Shown here: positions 1 to 12,581 of the stretch, piece by piece | How the letters are laid out: the number at the start of each line of letters is the position of its first letter | Position numbering within the stretch: the stretch's first letter is position 1 | DNA from: Linanthus parryae | Lineage: Eukaryota; Streptophyta; Magnoliopsida; Ericales; Polemoniaceae | NCBI GenBank assembly: GCA_023055425.1 | Contig: JALGPY010000001.1 | Span: 29,687,001-29,751,000, forward strand | Reading direction: 5' to 3' | DNA: 64,000 nucleotides | Notes under the pieces: generated by a model | Databases searched by the model: none | Seen by the model: the letters and a program-made list of their open reading frames with translations, nothing else | Told to the model about the DNA's origin: nothing | Made by a program: the position numbers and the translations under genes

Positions 1-1546
1 ACTTACATACGCTAGCCCTAAGAAAATTTTATAAACTTCTAAATTATGCTTATAAGCAAAGTGTGACTACCGCAAGTTCAAAATTCAGAAATAATTCAAT
101 ATAATTATCCATAGCCCAACTTGACATAACATAGATAAAGAGCTTACTGATAACATATAAAAGTATCATAAATTATAGAAGCTTCAAAGTATTGTTAAAC
201 ATTAAAATTTTGAGCTGTTTAGGTGTAACAGAGGCTGAAAATCGGTCATGGGGAGTAAATTCATAAAATATTCATATGAACACCAAAAATTATGAAATTT
301 TAAGTGGAAGTAAATAACACCCCTGGGGTTGGACAGATTCGTAAAACAGCCCATGTATTTGGACGATTAAAAATTAAATATAAGTATGATGACTCTGAAA
401 ATTTTACTGTATAAATATCACGTATAAATACACACACTATAATGTTTTCATATACGTAACTATTTTCTTAATTTCTTGAAAGTAAGCACAAAAAATATAC
501 TTTATATTTTTCTATACTTCAAAACTTATTGCATGAAAGAATTGCTCTACCAAAATATGAGATTACACCACCACAAGCTCTAAATCACATACATACCACT
601 ACTCATAACATATTCTTACATGTATCAAATAGTTTTTACCCAACAAACTCACTTTTGCACATGCATGTATGAAGATCATGAAGATGAAGATGAATCAAGA
701 ACATGCAATCATGAATCCACCATGCTTTCATATAAATGAGATGATCAATTCAAAAATTTGTCTTAAAATGATGAATCACTTACATGAAACTATGGATCAA
801 GTACTTTTCATACCAAGAACATGAAGTATCAACAAATTGAACACATAAAGAAGAAAATAGTGCTTACTTATAACCATTGAGAGGAATTAGGGAATGATCT
901 TGGATTCTTGGAGGTTGGAAGAGCTTGGATTCTTGAACAAGATGAAGAAAAGGCTCCCCCAATGCATAGTATAACATTGGACTTGCGTTTTTCATGAATT
1001 GAGAGGTGGAAAAGTGAGTTTTGGTGGTGTTTTGTGAGGGTGAAAACCCGAATCCGGGAATAGTACTTGAGGTAAGAGGAAAGAGCATTCATGGAGTGTT
1101 CTTGATGAAGAAGATGCAAGGAAAAAGAATGAGAGACATGGAGATTGATAGAGAGTGATTTGATGGGGGTATGAGTGGTACACATAGAGCCATACATGTA
1201 ATGATAGCCCACAATATCATATATAGTTGACTAGTATAGTGGAGGAAGAATTGAGATGTTAAACTAAATAGAAAGACATGCTATTTTGGGTAAATGATGC
1301 AAAATCCAAAAATAGAGATGTTAATGCATAAAAATTTAAGTTTAGAACACAATTGCAAATTTACATAAAGTTTGGGACAAACTAGAAATTTGGTACTAAC
1401 CAAAAAGTTGGTACAAATAACATACTTAAAACGTTTTCTTTAAAATCTAGCATACGTAATAAAATTTTAATATTAACACACATTTTTAGAAGATAATAAT
1501 ATCGCTTAACACATAAACATGCAACATAATTATGCAGGTTACTACA
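1..1546 (-). repeat. 3' LTR (partial) of gypsy-like element A
   Basis: This stretch matches 4672-5657 and then 16382-16663, so it is one of two LTR copies; its far end lies beyond the left window edge. Read on the minus strand the LTR starts TGTAGTAACC at 1546 and is preceded by a purine tract. Relative to the other copy it holds two extra segments (about 613-714 and 762-1021) and lacks about 70 bases found at 4995-5085. Short open frames inside it are not conserved in the other copy and I do not call genes. The Ty3/gypsy assignment rests on the general look of the R-U5 region and the tract, so it is inferred. Confidence 0.8.
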
Positions 1547-3138
1547 TTCTACCCACCTTATAAAGAATTCGTCCTCGAATTCGCTTAGCGAATTTCTAAC
1601 ATGAATGAAATCATATAAAATTCTAACTAACATGAAATCACTGCACAACTTAGCCTTATAGGTTATCTTACCGTTGAACTCGGGCTGGCAAATACATCAA
1701 GCCCTTCACGCTCACGAGAGGGAACAATACGTAGTGCGTCACACTTTGTACCGCTCCAGCAAGCTCGTAATTGTTCCAGAGGTCCTGTCTTTCACACTTA
1801 CAAGAGGGAACAATACATCGTGTCGTCACACTTTGTACTGCTCCAGCAACCTCGTAATTGTGTTAGAATTCTCCGCTGGACCGTAGAACATTGTGGGAAC
1901 AACTTATAGCATCGTAATGATGATATAGCTGCTCGTCCAACTTGCACATTAGCGGCCCAAACACTTGACATTCGCACATCGGTTGAACTTTTGACAAGCT
2001 CATATTACAATTAATTCACTTACTAACATGCATATATATCAAACACAAAACATACATGAAAATGCATAACTTACACATAATACATCACATAATTTATATG
2101 CTCGATTGTTAAAAATAAAAACATACTTCAAGCACATAACATGGACATAACATAACGTTTCATGACAAATCATAACAAACATTTTTTCCACTTTATTTTG
2201 GGCATGAAAATCACAGTTATCGCACATACACACTCCAATTAGAACAACCAATAACATAGTTAAAGCATGTTATACTTTCTAATTTTCATATTTTTTTTGT
2301 TTTTCTTTAACATCATGCATAATCAAGAAACATAGCATACTTAGTTTCCATGATGTTCACATAACATGTACATGCGTTTACATATATAGTACCCTACATA
2401 CATGAAAGAGACGTCATGATAGTATATGAATCACATAAACACACTTATCATACCGTAACATATAAAAGCACCCCGCGTACTTAATATTATCATCTTCTCA
2501 TGAAAATTTTATAGAATGTAAATCTATTATCACACTTGGTTCGTGATCACATAACATGAACATGCTTCTTCACTTTTCATATCTTACAGGTCATACTCTT
2601 AAAATATAAGTCATAAGGTTTACAAGTCATGTATCATTCACATAATATGCATGCTTAAACAATTACATAACAAATCAAAAAACATGATAATATACTTGAT
2701 TCATGAGCTCTTATCTTATTCATACTTTCATCTTGTTCTTTTGGGGCATACTACAATCTTAATCATGGTCTTGTAAGGCAACATTTCATTTTCCTTGTCT
2801 CACGCATGACTAATGAAAGCTAGACATATGACTTTAAATCACTCACACATAATTCATACTCATATACCATAAATGACCATTTTAACTTCAAACCTGAGCG
2901 AGCATAAAAATTTACAAATAATTAACGTAAGCATTCAAGGAAGCTCTAAGGCACGTAAGTCACATAAAAATCCATACTTTCATGGGATCTAACTTTCTAT
3001 CTTAAGCCTTATAATTATTAGCGACATACTAACATAGCATATAATCATACACATAACATACGTACAGATAAAATTTCACATAAGTAAGCACATAATGGGT
3101 TCTTAAGGTTTACCAGTCTTATGTATCTATAACCTAAT
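1547..3138 (-). mobile_element. Internal region of gypsy-like element A, no coding capacity
   Basis: This is everything between the two LTRs: only about 1.6 kb, where an autonomous gypsy element has several kb of gag-pol. I see no gag, protease, polymerase or integrase motif in any frame. A purine-rich tract (minus, 1547-1560, TAAGGTGGGTAGAA) abuts the 3' LTR. Two imperfect direct repeats of about 85 bases lie at about 1700-1785 and 1786-1871, each with GAGGGAACAATAC and CACACTTTGTAC. The rest (about 2000-3100) is AT-rich and full of CATAACAT-like words. It is a non-autonomous or internally deleted element that would need proteins from elsewhere. Confidence 0.7.
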
Positions 3139-3150
3139 GCTCTGATACCA
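3139..3150 (-). other. Primer binding site of element A
   Basis: The minus strand reads TGGTATCAGAGC, the plant initiator Met tRNA primer site used by many LTR retrotransposons. It directly adjoins the LTR end at about 3151 and so fixes the element's orientation as minus. The LTR side reads GATGTGAAATTTG and has no clear CA end, so the exact boundary is uncertain by some bases. Confidence 0.85.
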
Positions 3151-5662
3151 CAAATTTCACATCCCCCTCCCGCCAACCCCGATTAGCGATTAATAAAACT
3201 TGCGTTAACGGGAGGAGGGCCCGACATGCCGGTGAGGCCTTGACTCGTCGAGAGGCTAAATAAGTTAATTTAAAAAGCCACGATAAAAGTTTCTAAAAAT
3301 AACTTCGCGGAAGCGAAAATAAAAATTACTTGGGATCGTCTTGATAAACAATTTGAATTGTAAATAAAATAAAGTTGGAACATAAAAATTCAATGTCATT
3401 TAGCCATCTGGACTCATAACGTAAGCAGAGCATAACTCGGGGAAGGTTCTAGGTATCATAAAATGGCTCAAATGAAGTCTTATATACATAATTATACAAC
3501 TCTTACATATTTTAACAAATTACTATCGTGTAATCTACCATAGCTCCAAGTAACTAGCATTCTACAATGTCTAAGCACATATGCATCACGGAGCACGTTA
3601 TCACATTTGAAATTAACGCCTTGCTACTTCTTGCTTCTTACATGTCCTTAAACCATGAAAAATATGGATAACGTGAAAGGGTGAGCTCAACTAGCTCAGT
3701 GAGTTATATCTACGCCCCTTCGTAGGTTTGGAAAACGAAAAGAGACTAAATTTCCATGGAGCGTCATGAGCATAACTTATTGTCATACATACATATACTT
3801 GTGAAACTTGAAAGAGCATGACATTCATATTTTATAACTTGTATCGTAAATAAAGCGTAACGTAAAGCATAACTTGAGACTTGTGAACCTTGCTTTGTCT
3901 CACATGGAAACCATAACGTACTTGAACATGTTTGCTAGTTTCTTATCTTATGGCCCGTGTAACCTTCGTGACTTAACATAACATAACGTAGGGACATGTC
4001 CATCGCGACGGCTCGTGAGGCTACGCGTTGCATGCTTATAATGCCCTGGCAAAAGGGTCGTTGCCTGCCTATACCCGACAGGGGGTTTCACTCCGGTAAC
4101 CGTGGCCTTTCTGAAAACGTGTTTTATCTTATGAAACGTTCTTTTATTTTCTTTGTTAGCATCCATGGGGCATAAATATTTAACTTGAAAACATACATAC
4201 ATACGTACTAGGGACGACATGAACGTACATAAGCTTGTAAGAAAATTGAGGGCAGGTACAAACTTCGGGAGGTAGGGTAACTCACCTTGCGATCTCAATC
4301 CATTTATTTGATTATTCTATGTCCAATTTCAAACAACTTAAGCATGTTATCTCTAACTCCAACTTCATATACGTCGCAAAGAATGCTACAAATAACACAT
4401 ATAATCACTTAGCACGAGTTCAATCCAACCATAGCACATAACCACTTAGCATGAAGCCATTCCAAACATAGCACATAATCATTTAGCATGAAATCACTCC
4501 AAACATAGAGCATGCATAAATCACTTAGAAAAGTGATACTAATCTTATGGATGCAACATGAACTAACTTTTCACATACCATATACTTCTAGGGCTTTAAA
4601 CGTCTTATAGATGCATATGAGATGTCTAATGCGGCGCATGAATGAAATATGACATATAATGAACCAAAGAATAACTTACATACACTAGCCTTAAGAAAAT
4701 TTTATAAACTTCTAAATTATGCTTATAAGCAAATCGTGACTATCGCTAGTTCAAAATTCATAAATAATTTAAAATAATTATCCATAACCCATATTTTTGA
4801 CATAACATAGATAAAGAGCTTACTGGTGACGTATAAAAGTATCATAAATTATAAAAGTTTCAAAGTATTATTAAACATTAAAATTTTGAGCTGTTTAGGT
4901 GTAAAACAGAGGCTGAAAAGCGGTCATGGGAGTAAATTCATAAAATATTCATGTGAACTCCAAAAATGATTAAATTTCAATTTTGAAGTAAATAACACCC
5001 CTGGAAACAACATATCCAAAACTGGTAACTATTGGAATAGAATAAGTATATGAAATCAATAAAAAACATCTCTGGTCTGGGGTTGGACAGATTCGTAAAA
5101 CAGCCCCAGTATTTTGGATGATTAAAATTAAATATAAGTATGATGAATCTGAAAATTTTACAGTATAAATATCACATATAAATACAAACACTGTACTGTT
5201 CTCATAATTTTCAGAAATACATAACTATTTTTCTCAATTTCTTGAAAGTAAGCGAAAGACATGTACTTTATAATTTTCTATATTTCAAAACTTATTGCAT
5301 GAAAGAAATTCTCTACTAAAATATGAAATTACACCACCACAAGCTCTAAATCACATACATACCACTACTCATAAATCCACCATGCTTTCATATAAATGAG
5401 ATGATCAATTCTAAAATTTGGTGGTGTTTTGTGAGGGTCAACACCCGAATCTGGGAATAGTACTTGAGGTAAGAGGAGAGAGCATTCATGGGTGTTCTTG
5501 ATGAAGAAGATGCAAGGAAAAAGAATGAGAGACATGAAGAGTGATAGAGAGTGATTTGATGGGGGTATGAGCGGTATACATAGAGCCATACATGTAATGA
5601 GAGCACACAATATCATATTATAGTTGACTAGTATAGTGGAGGACGAATAGAGATGTTAAACT

Positions 5663-7145
5663 TGAAAGTGTGTAATGTAGACTAAATACAAGACCTAAAT
5701 ACTCTAGAAGGGGGGGGGGGGGTTGAATAGAGTATGGAATCTTTTTGCAAAAATCAAAGTATAACAGAAATACTTTGTGTGAAACTCAAATCTCAAGACC
5801 TTGAGATTTTATTAAACTGTCTGAAACTTACAAAGGCAAAATAGTAAGCTTCAAGGCCTTGAACTGTAAACAATTCTAAACAGCTTTTGAACCCTAGTTC
5901 GATTTAAGTTGTGTGTAGCAGATAATAATCAACTGTAAAGTAAAGAACACAAATCAATTTACAGAGTTCAGTCCCAATGGACCTAATCTGTTCCTGAGGG
6001 ATCTAATTCCACCAGGATTGGGAAAACACTTCTTATTACTCACACAGAAACAGTCCTAGATCTTCAAGCCTAAGTGATTTTCCTTAAACCTATACAGCTT
6101 GTGGTTCCAAACCTATCTAGTTCCAGCTACTAACTGTTGAGCGAACAAGAACCTCTTGTTGTTCACTTGAACAACCAACCACTAGGTTAAGTGAGGTTTT
6201 AGATAATCTAGAGATACACAGATAGAAGTACAAGTGAAGAACACAGTATGAAGATAAGCTGTTGAAGCCTGGATGTGTTCTTCTGGAAAACTGGATTGAT
6301 TTGATCTGCAGGAATCTGGAATGAAGCTCGAATGATTGTGTGTTTGAATGAATGATCTCCCACGATTTTGTCACACCTCTCTGAGTATTTTGCAAGCCTC
6401 TTTCTTTCAAAATTCAAACCAGTCTCTTTTATCCACAGCTGCAACTGAATGAGAGATTTTAGGATTTTAGTTCCTACAAATCCTCCTTATGTTTTCAACT
6501 AAAATTCAAACAGCTTCAAGTGGATATCCGTTGGAGTTTGTTGAGATTGCTCCTGCACGTTTAACAACACTGCAACAACATTGAAACACAGCAACAACAA
6601 AATCCAGACAGATAACAGTGCTATGACTGTTTGGTTATACAATTTCTGATAAAACTGTTTAACAGACTTAGAACAATAACCTCTATATCTTCTAAAACAT
6701 ATGAATTATGAAAAAACAAGTTTAAGACACTTAGAATTGAGTAAATAATCACAATACTAAGAATAACAACCTGCAAGAAAGAATCAACTAAGTTCTGTAA
6801 AAACTGTCAGCAGCTCAAGGCACATCTCAAGGCCTTGGAGCTCTGAACCTGGTTCACAGAATTTCAAAGTTAAACCCAGATAACTTTGATTCTTCCTGTT
6901 CTGACCATCTGCAATTGTGTTAGAATATATAAATAGGGTAATCCAAAAGTATATGCAGTAAACCATTGATTTGTATAATCAGATATCCAATCTGCAACAC
7001 ATAATTGTTAGAACATATAGCAGAATAGAATAACTCAAGGCTTTGAAGTTCAGTCAATATCTCAAGGCATTGAGATAACTGAAATGCTTTGCTGCTTATG
7101 TCTTGGTCTTTTTCTTTCATCACTCAAAACAATCTTGACTCAACA
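5663..7145 (-). repeat. 3' LTR of SIRE-type copia element
   Basis: It is 1483 bases long, begins TGAAAGTG and ends GACTCAACA in plus orientation, and matches 14905-16376 over its whole length with scattered substitutions and short indels. It contains palindrome variants at 5793, 5851, 6827, 7035 and 7062. A G-run near 5711 is longer than in the other LTR, as expected of a slippage-prone tract. Confidence 0.93.
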
Positions 7146-7160
7146 ATCTCCCCCTTGATG
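7146..7160 (-). promoter_or_regulatory. Polypurine tract of SIRE-type copia element
   Basis: The minus strand reads CATCAAGGGGGAGAT directly before the 3' LTR. A purine tract in this place primes plus-strand DNA synthesis. Two further tracts of the same kind lie at about 9071-9100 and 9775-9780. Confidence 0.85.
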
Positions 7161-7567
7161 AAAGACAAAACCTACAGTCTTGTATAGATCTTCCTGCCAC
7201 TGATATTAAAAAATTAGATAACCACAATTTGCAGATACAATATATACCAATGCCAAACAGATAACAAGTAAGAATAAAAATTACAAATTACACAGAAATA
7301 TAAATACACAACTGATTAAACCACAAAACAACTAGACATTATTATTATTATTCCAAACACTGCAAACACAGAAGAATCACATAAATTCTCTCCCTTTTTG
7401 ACTTTCATCAAATAAGGTTGAAGAAATGTTGGATCATTACTCAGAGTCTGAAAATAAACTTAAAACAAAAATTTAGCTAAAAAGTCAAGGCCTTGAGAAC
7501 ATAAGAGATAGAAGAGAAAGAGATAGAGGGTCAAGGCTTTGGCAGTCTCTGATCTTCACTTCTTCTT

Positions 7568-9328
7568 TCATGTCTGGCCTTTCTCTGAGCCTTCTCCAAT
7601 TTCTTCTTCACTTGCAGCATCTTCAGCAGACAAATTACCTTCTTGTTCAGCTTCCACTTCAGCAACCACTTCTTGGATTATCTCATCCACTTTCTTCTTA
7701 GCCTGAACTGAATCTACCTCAGTAGCTGCATCAACACCTGTGTCTTCACCAGCATCTTCTTCATCAGTTTGTTCATACAAATCTTTTGAAGTTAACACCA
7801 CTGGAATTGGCTTCTTCTTCTTCTTCAGAAAATCTCCCAGCTTTTCTTCTGAATCCACACTGGTTTCATGACTAGTAGCAAAAGGTATCTTCTCCAGATT
7901 CAAGACTTTGATGACAACATCCAGCTTCCCATTCATAACATTCATCAAGCCCTTGAACTGGTTGAATTCAGTTGACAGGTCAAATAAGCTTTGTCTAAGA
8001 TCTTCAATCTCAACCTGCTGATCTTTTAACTTCTCAACCAGCAGAGAGTAATCCTCATTGGCTTGTCCTTTCCCATATGTAGTCCCCTTAGGCTTCACAA
8101 ACTCCTTCTCAGCAAGTTCTTCCTTTGACAAATCAGAATAAAACTTCTCCAATGCCCTTTCCCAGTCTGAACTACTCTAATCCTCTGAAGTGCAATCTTA
8201 TCTATCAACCCAAATCCTCCAGTAATCTTTTCTTATCCTTTCACATGTACATCAAAATATTCAAAGAAAATAAGTAACAGGTTGGCATATGGAAGAGGAT
8301 GGTTTCTAGTCCTGGTTGCACAATAAATCATATGCTCCATAACAACTGTTGGAAAATCTATCTCAAACCCTTGAGATATCAGATACATCATAATCAGAAC
8401 TTTATCAGTTACCAAATCCCTTGAGTTCTCCCTAGGAACTACACTCCTCATCAGAATTGTAAACAAGATTTTGTCTTCACAGTTGAGCACAGAGTGTGTC
8501 AACTGCTTTGGACCAGAGGGAACACCTTCAATAAAGAACACCTCCTTTGCCTTATCCAGACACTCCTTCCTATCATGATAATCTCCAACATTGTATTTCC
8601 TAGGAATGCCCAAGACTTTGGCAAAAGTCCTATGATCTAACCTCAAATCCACACCAGCCACTTTTGAAGTTAATACCATTCTATCATCACCTTCAGAAAC
8701 CATGTTCAGATAAAATAACCTAGTTAACCTAGGATAGGCCTTAGAACTAGGATTCAACACCTTCCAAACAGCAGTTTCTCTTAACTTTCTCATACAGTCT
8801 ATGTCCAATTTATCCAATAATTCATCATAAATCATGCTAGAGAAAGCTACCTTAGATGAAGCATATCCTTGCATCCAAACAGTTCTAACCTCAGAACTAA
8901 CAAACCACTCTGTAGGAAGTACATTCTTACCTTGATATCCTTTCTTAGTTGCAGCAGCAACTTGCTTAACCCTAGTTTTCTTCTCTGAGGGTTTGGTCTT
9001 TTCTTTTCCTCCTTCAGTTGGTTTCTTCTGGCTTTCCTGAGTTGATTTCCCTTTTTCCTCTTCACCAGTCTTTTTATTTTCTCCCCCTTTCTTCCTTCTA
9101 TGACCTAGGTTGATCACCACCGTGAGTCTCTTGTTGTGGATCAAAACTTGAGCCTTCATCTCCCTTCACTGTTCTGGACTTCTTTGCTGGAGGGGTATCC
9201 TCATGCAAACTTTGAGTGTTTTCTGAATCTAAATCAGAAATCACTATCTTATCCTTCTTATTTGCTCTCTTCTTGGATCTGCCAGAGGGCTTTCCCTGTT
9301 GCTGAATTCTGGCTGATTTGCGCTCCAT
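7568..9328 (-). pseudogene. Third gene (env-position ORF) of SIRE-type element, frameshifted
   Basis: It lies between the end of pol and the 3' LTR, where SIRE elements carry an env-like gene. Three frames are needed: 9098-9328 (start MERKSARI, Lys/Ser-rich), 8233-9159 (lysine-rich stretch, then a globular part with KVLGIP and LFYLNM) and 7568-8152 (coiled coil around residues 30-80, KKKKKP, acidic tail). The breaks are near 9100-9130 and near 8230. The globular part resembles the plant transposon protein domain (Pfam PF20167 type) often found in such third genes; I recall this from family knowledge and did not search. I see no clear signal peptide or membrane segment in what remains, so an envelope role is not shown. 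Confidence 0.7.
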
Positions 9329-9766
9329 TTTAGGGTTTAGGGTTTTGAGAAGAGAATGTGATTGAGAAGATTTGTGTGAGAGAGAGTAGAGTCGCAGAAA
9401 ATTGAAAGAGAGTGAGAAGAAAAAGCCCTGACTTTCAACTTAAGTAGGTTGAAAAGGATGAGTCATAAAAGGACTCTGCAATATCAACATGCAAAAATAG
9501 GATCTTGAAAAATCTTTTTGGGATATTTTAGAAAATTCTCTGAGTAATTCAAATATTATACAGTTATCTAAAAAGATAAGATATAATATTTGGTGATCCA
9601 TTTTTTTTTTAAAAAATACAGATATTATCAAGACCTGAAGAACAATCTCAAGGCCTTGATATTTTCTGCAGTTTGAGAAACTTCAAAGCTTTGAGTTGTA
9701 CTTTCAAGGCTTCAGAAAGTATAATCTCAAGGCTTTGAGATTCCAGCACATAAACACATATAAGTA

Positions 9767-10530
9767 CTAATACTCCCCCCAAACCAATGCATCCTTGTTT
9801 AACATCCCCAATTCAAGCCGTAGAGATGAAAACCTATCATCTGGCAAAGGTTTAGTGAAAATATCAGCAATCTGCATTGAAGTAGAGATAAAATTTAAAA
9901 CAACATCACCTTGTTCTGCATGATCTCTAAGGAAATGATGTCTCACATCAATGTGCTTTGTCCTTGAGTTCTGAACTGGATCCTTAGAGATTGAAATGGC
10001 ACCTGTATTGTCACAATGAATAGGCACATTTCTGAAGGTATAGCCAAGATCTCTAAGTTTCTGAGCAATCCATAACACTTGTGAACAGCAAGCACCAGCT
10101 GCAATATATTCATCTTCTGCAGTTGATAATGCTACATAATTTTGCTTTTTGGAATGCCAACTGATCAATGAAGATCCAAGAAATTGACAACATCCAGAAG
10201 TACTTTTCCTGTCTACTTTATATCCTGCAAAATCTGCATCTGAATAGCCACTCAACATAAAATTAGATCTTCTTGGATACCAAAGCCCTAAGTCTCTGGT
10301 TCCATTCAAATATCTAAAAATTCTTTTAACTGTAGTTAAATAACTTCCTTAGGATCTGCTTGAAATCTAGCACACATACAGACACTGAACATAATATCAG
10401 GTCTGCTAGCAGTTAAATACAATAGTGATCCAATCATACCTCTGTATTCCTTCTGATTCACACTCTTACCAATTGAATCTTTGTCTAAAGAGAGTGATGA
10501 ACTCATAAGGGTCTTAAGCACCTTGGACTG
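9767..10530 (-). pseudogene. Copia RT C-terminus and RNase H, SIRE-type element
   Basis: The minus-strand segment 10336-10521 gives the end of the reverse transcriptase (SSSLSLDKD, YRGMIGSLLYLTASRPDI). After a frameshift near 10340, 9767-10309 gives RNase H: GYSDADFAG, STAEDEYIAAGACC and HCDNTGAI with the Asp-Glu-Asp residues (D24, E67, D100 of that segment), then TKHIDVRHHFLRD and the usual end DIFTKPLP. The domain cuts RNA from RNA-DNA hybrids during reverse transcription. The STAEDEYIA motif has Asp where Ala is usual. The gene ends at a TAG (9767-9769), and a G-rich purine run lies within its last codons. Confidence 0.88.
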
Positions 10531-11566
10531 TGATACTGTACTTATTCAATAAGTCCTTGGTATATTTTCCTTGATGCACAAAAATTCCTTTCTTCATTTG
10601 TAATATATGAAGTCCAAGAAAGAAATTCAGTTCACCCATTAGGCTCATCTCAAACTCCCTGCACATCAAACTAGAAAACTCTTTTGAAGGAGCATCATTA
10701 GTAGAACGAAATAATATATCATCTACATAAATCTGAACTACTAAAAGATCACTTTGGTGGTGTTTAATGAAAAGAGTTTTGTCAACTAAGCCTCTTTTAA
10801 AATTGTTTTCAAGTAGAAATTTTGAAAGTCTGTCATACCAAGCCCTTGGAGCTTGTTTTAAACCATAAAGAGCTTTATCCAGTTTATAAACATGATCAGG
10901 AAAATTATCATCTTCAAAACCAGGAGGTTGTGCTACAAAAACATATTCTTGTAAATATCCATTCAGAAAAGCACATTTAACATCCATTTGATAAAGCTTT
11001 ATGTGATTGTGAGATGCAAATGCAAGAAGTATTCTAATAGCTTCTAACCTGGCAACAGGAGCAAAAGTCTCCTAATAATCTATACCTTCTTCCTGATTAT
11101 ATCCTTGAGCTACCAGTCTGGCTTTATTTCTTACCACTTTGCCATTCTCATCAAGCTTGTTTCTGAATACCCATCTGGTTCCAATAACTGATTTCTCTTT
11201 AGGTCTGGGGACCAGATTCCAAACCTTGTTCCTTTCAAACTCATACAGCTCACTCTACATTGCAATGATCCATTCTGCATCTTCTAGAGCTTCCTTGGTA
11301 TTCTTAGGCTCAATCAAAGATACAAATGCACTAAAAGCACACAAGTTCTTTAACTGCCCTCTTGTCTGAGTTCCAGTTGATGGATATGATATAATGTTAT
11401 CAGCTGGATTGTCTGCAAGGTACTTAAACTTCTTTCTTGGTACCCAGGAGTATTCTCCTTCAAGGCTTTGAGTCCTTGAAACAGTAGAGGGAGCATCATA
11501 GAAAGTTTCAGCTTCTGTCTCAAGGCTTTGAGATTTTGGTTCAGCAGGAGGTTCAAGGCCTTGAGA
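10514..11566 (-). pseudogene. Copia reverse transcriptase, SIRE-type element
   Basis: It continues in the frame of the integrase. Recognisable parts are WVFRNKLDENG, ARLVAQGYNQ, the first catalytic Asp in MDVKCAFLNG, LYGLKQAPRAWYDRL and the active-site IYVDDILF (YVDD at residues 87-90 of the segment from 10987). Stops interrupt it: TAA at the integrase join (about 11567), one TAG after EWIIAM and one TAG inside GIDYxETFAP. A frameshift near 10525 moves the reading to the next segment. Three palindrome copies (11460, 11520, 11553) are in the integrase-RT linker and are read there as short repeats of the SQGLE/SQSLE kind. Confidence 0.88.
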
Positions 11567-12567
11567 TTATGCTGATTGATTTTGTACATTAGTTTTGCCT
11601 TTGTCTTCTTTCACAGCATCATCATATGATTCATGCTTGTTCAAATCTAGATCTGCAAAACTTTCACTCAGAGAATCCTTAGTACTTTCATCAAAAATTA
11701 CATGAATGCTCTCTTCCACAATCTTGGTTTTTCTATTATAAACTCTATAAGCTTTGCTAGTTTGAGAATATTCAAGAAATAAACCTTCATCACTTCTAGC
11801 ATCAAACTTACCAAGATTGTCTCTACCACTATTATGCACAAAACAGATACAACCAAAGGGTTTAAAATAAGAAACAGTAGGCTTTCTCCCTTTAAACAGT
11901 TCAAAGGGAGTCTTTTTCAAAATAGGTCTGATCAAGCATCTATTTAGCACATAATTGGCAGTGTTAACAGCTTCTGCCCATAAAAACTTTGGCAAATTAC
12001 TTTCAAGAAGAATGGTTCTGGACATATCCTCAAGTGTCCTATTTTTCCTTTCAACTACTCCATTTTGCTGTGGAGTTCTAGGTGCAGAAAAGTTGTGTGA
12101 AATGCCATGCTTTGCACAAAATAAATCAAAGTCAAGTTGATCAAACTCTCTACCATGATCACTTCTAATGGATGCAAAAGGTAAATTTTTCAAAGTTTGA
12201 AGCTCTTTGCATAGTCTAGAAAATTCAGATAAAGCTTCAGTTTTGTCTCTAATAAACATCACCCAAGTAAATCTAGAATAATCATCAATTATAACAAGCA
12301 TATACCTCTTCATTTTGGAGTCTGAACTCTCATAGGACCACACAAGTCCATATGAAGCAATTCAAAGGGTCTAGAAGTACTTACAAAGTTCTTTGGCTTG
12401 AATGAGCTTCTGGTCTGTTTACCTTGTACACATACCTTGCAAACTTCATCATCTGAAAATTTATGTGATGGTAAACCTCTTACCAAGTCTTTTGAGATGA
12501 GTTTATTCAAAGTTTGTATACTAATATGCCCAAGCTTTCTGTGCCAAAGCTTTGAATCTTCCTTCAA
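11567..12567 (-). pseudogene. Copia GAG-pre-integrase and integrase, SIRE-type element
   Basis: The segment 12310-12567 holds the zinc-binding HHCC domain (WHRKLGH, H9 and H14; C43 and C46) and the first catalytic Asp in HMDLCGPM (D74). A one-base frameshift near 12320-12340 moves to 11567-12343, which has DDYSRFTW, IRSDHGREF (second Asp, D62) and QQNGVVERKNRT (Glu E98). Asp62 and Glu98 have 35 residues between them, the DD35E pattern of copia integrases. The enzyme joins the cDNA to host DNA. All catalytic residues survive, but the frameshift and following stop prevent one continuous product. Confidence 0.9.
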
Positions 12568-12581
12568 GGCCTTGAGGCATT

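Noticed and set aside
864..1648. Overlapping short minus-strand open frames as small genes
   Set aside because: They lie in an LTR; the other LTR copy has them broken by indels, and the products are low-complexity.
1700..1871. CRISPR-like array
   Set aside because: Only two long imperfect units without spacers, inside a plant retrotransposon.
11350..11589. A Leu/Lys-rich 79-codon minus-strand frame as a separate gene
   Set aside because: The true integrase-RT frame runs through here in another phase; the repeated LKAL words are the TCAAGGCCTTGA palindrome read in this phase.
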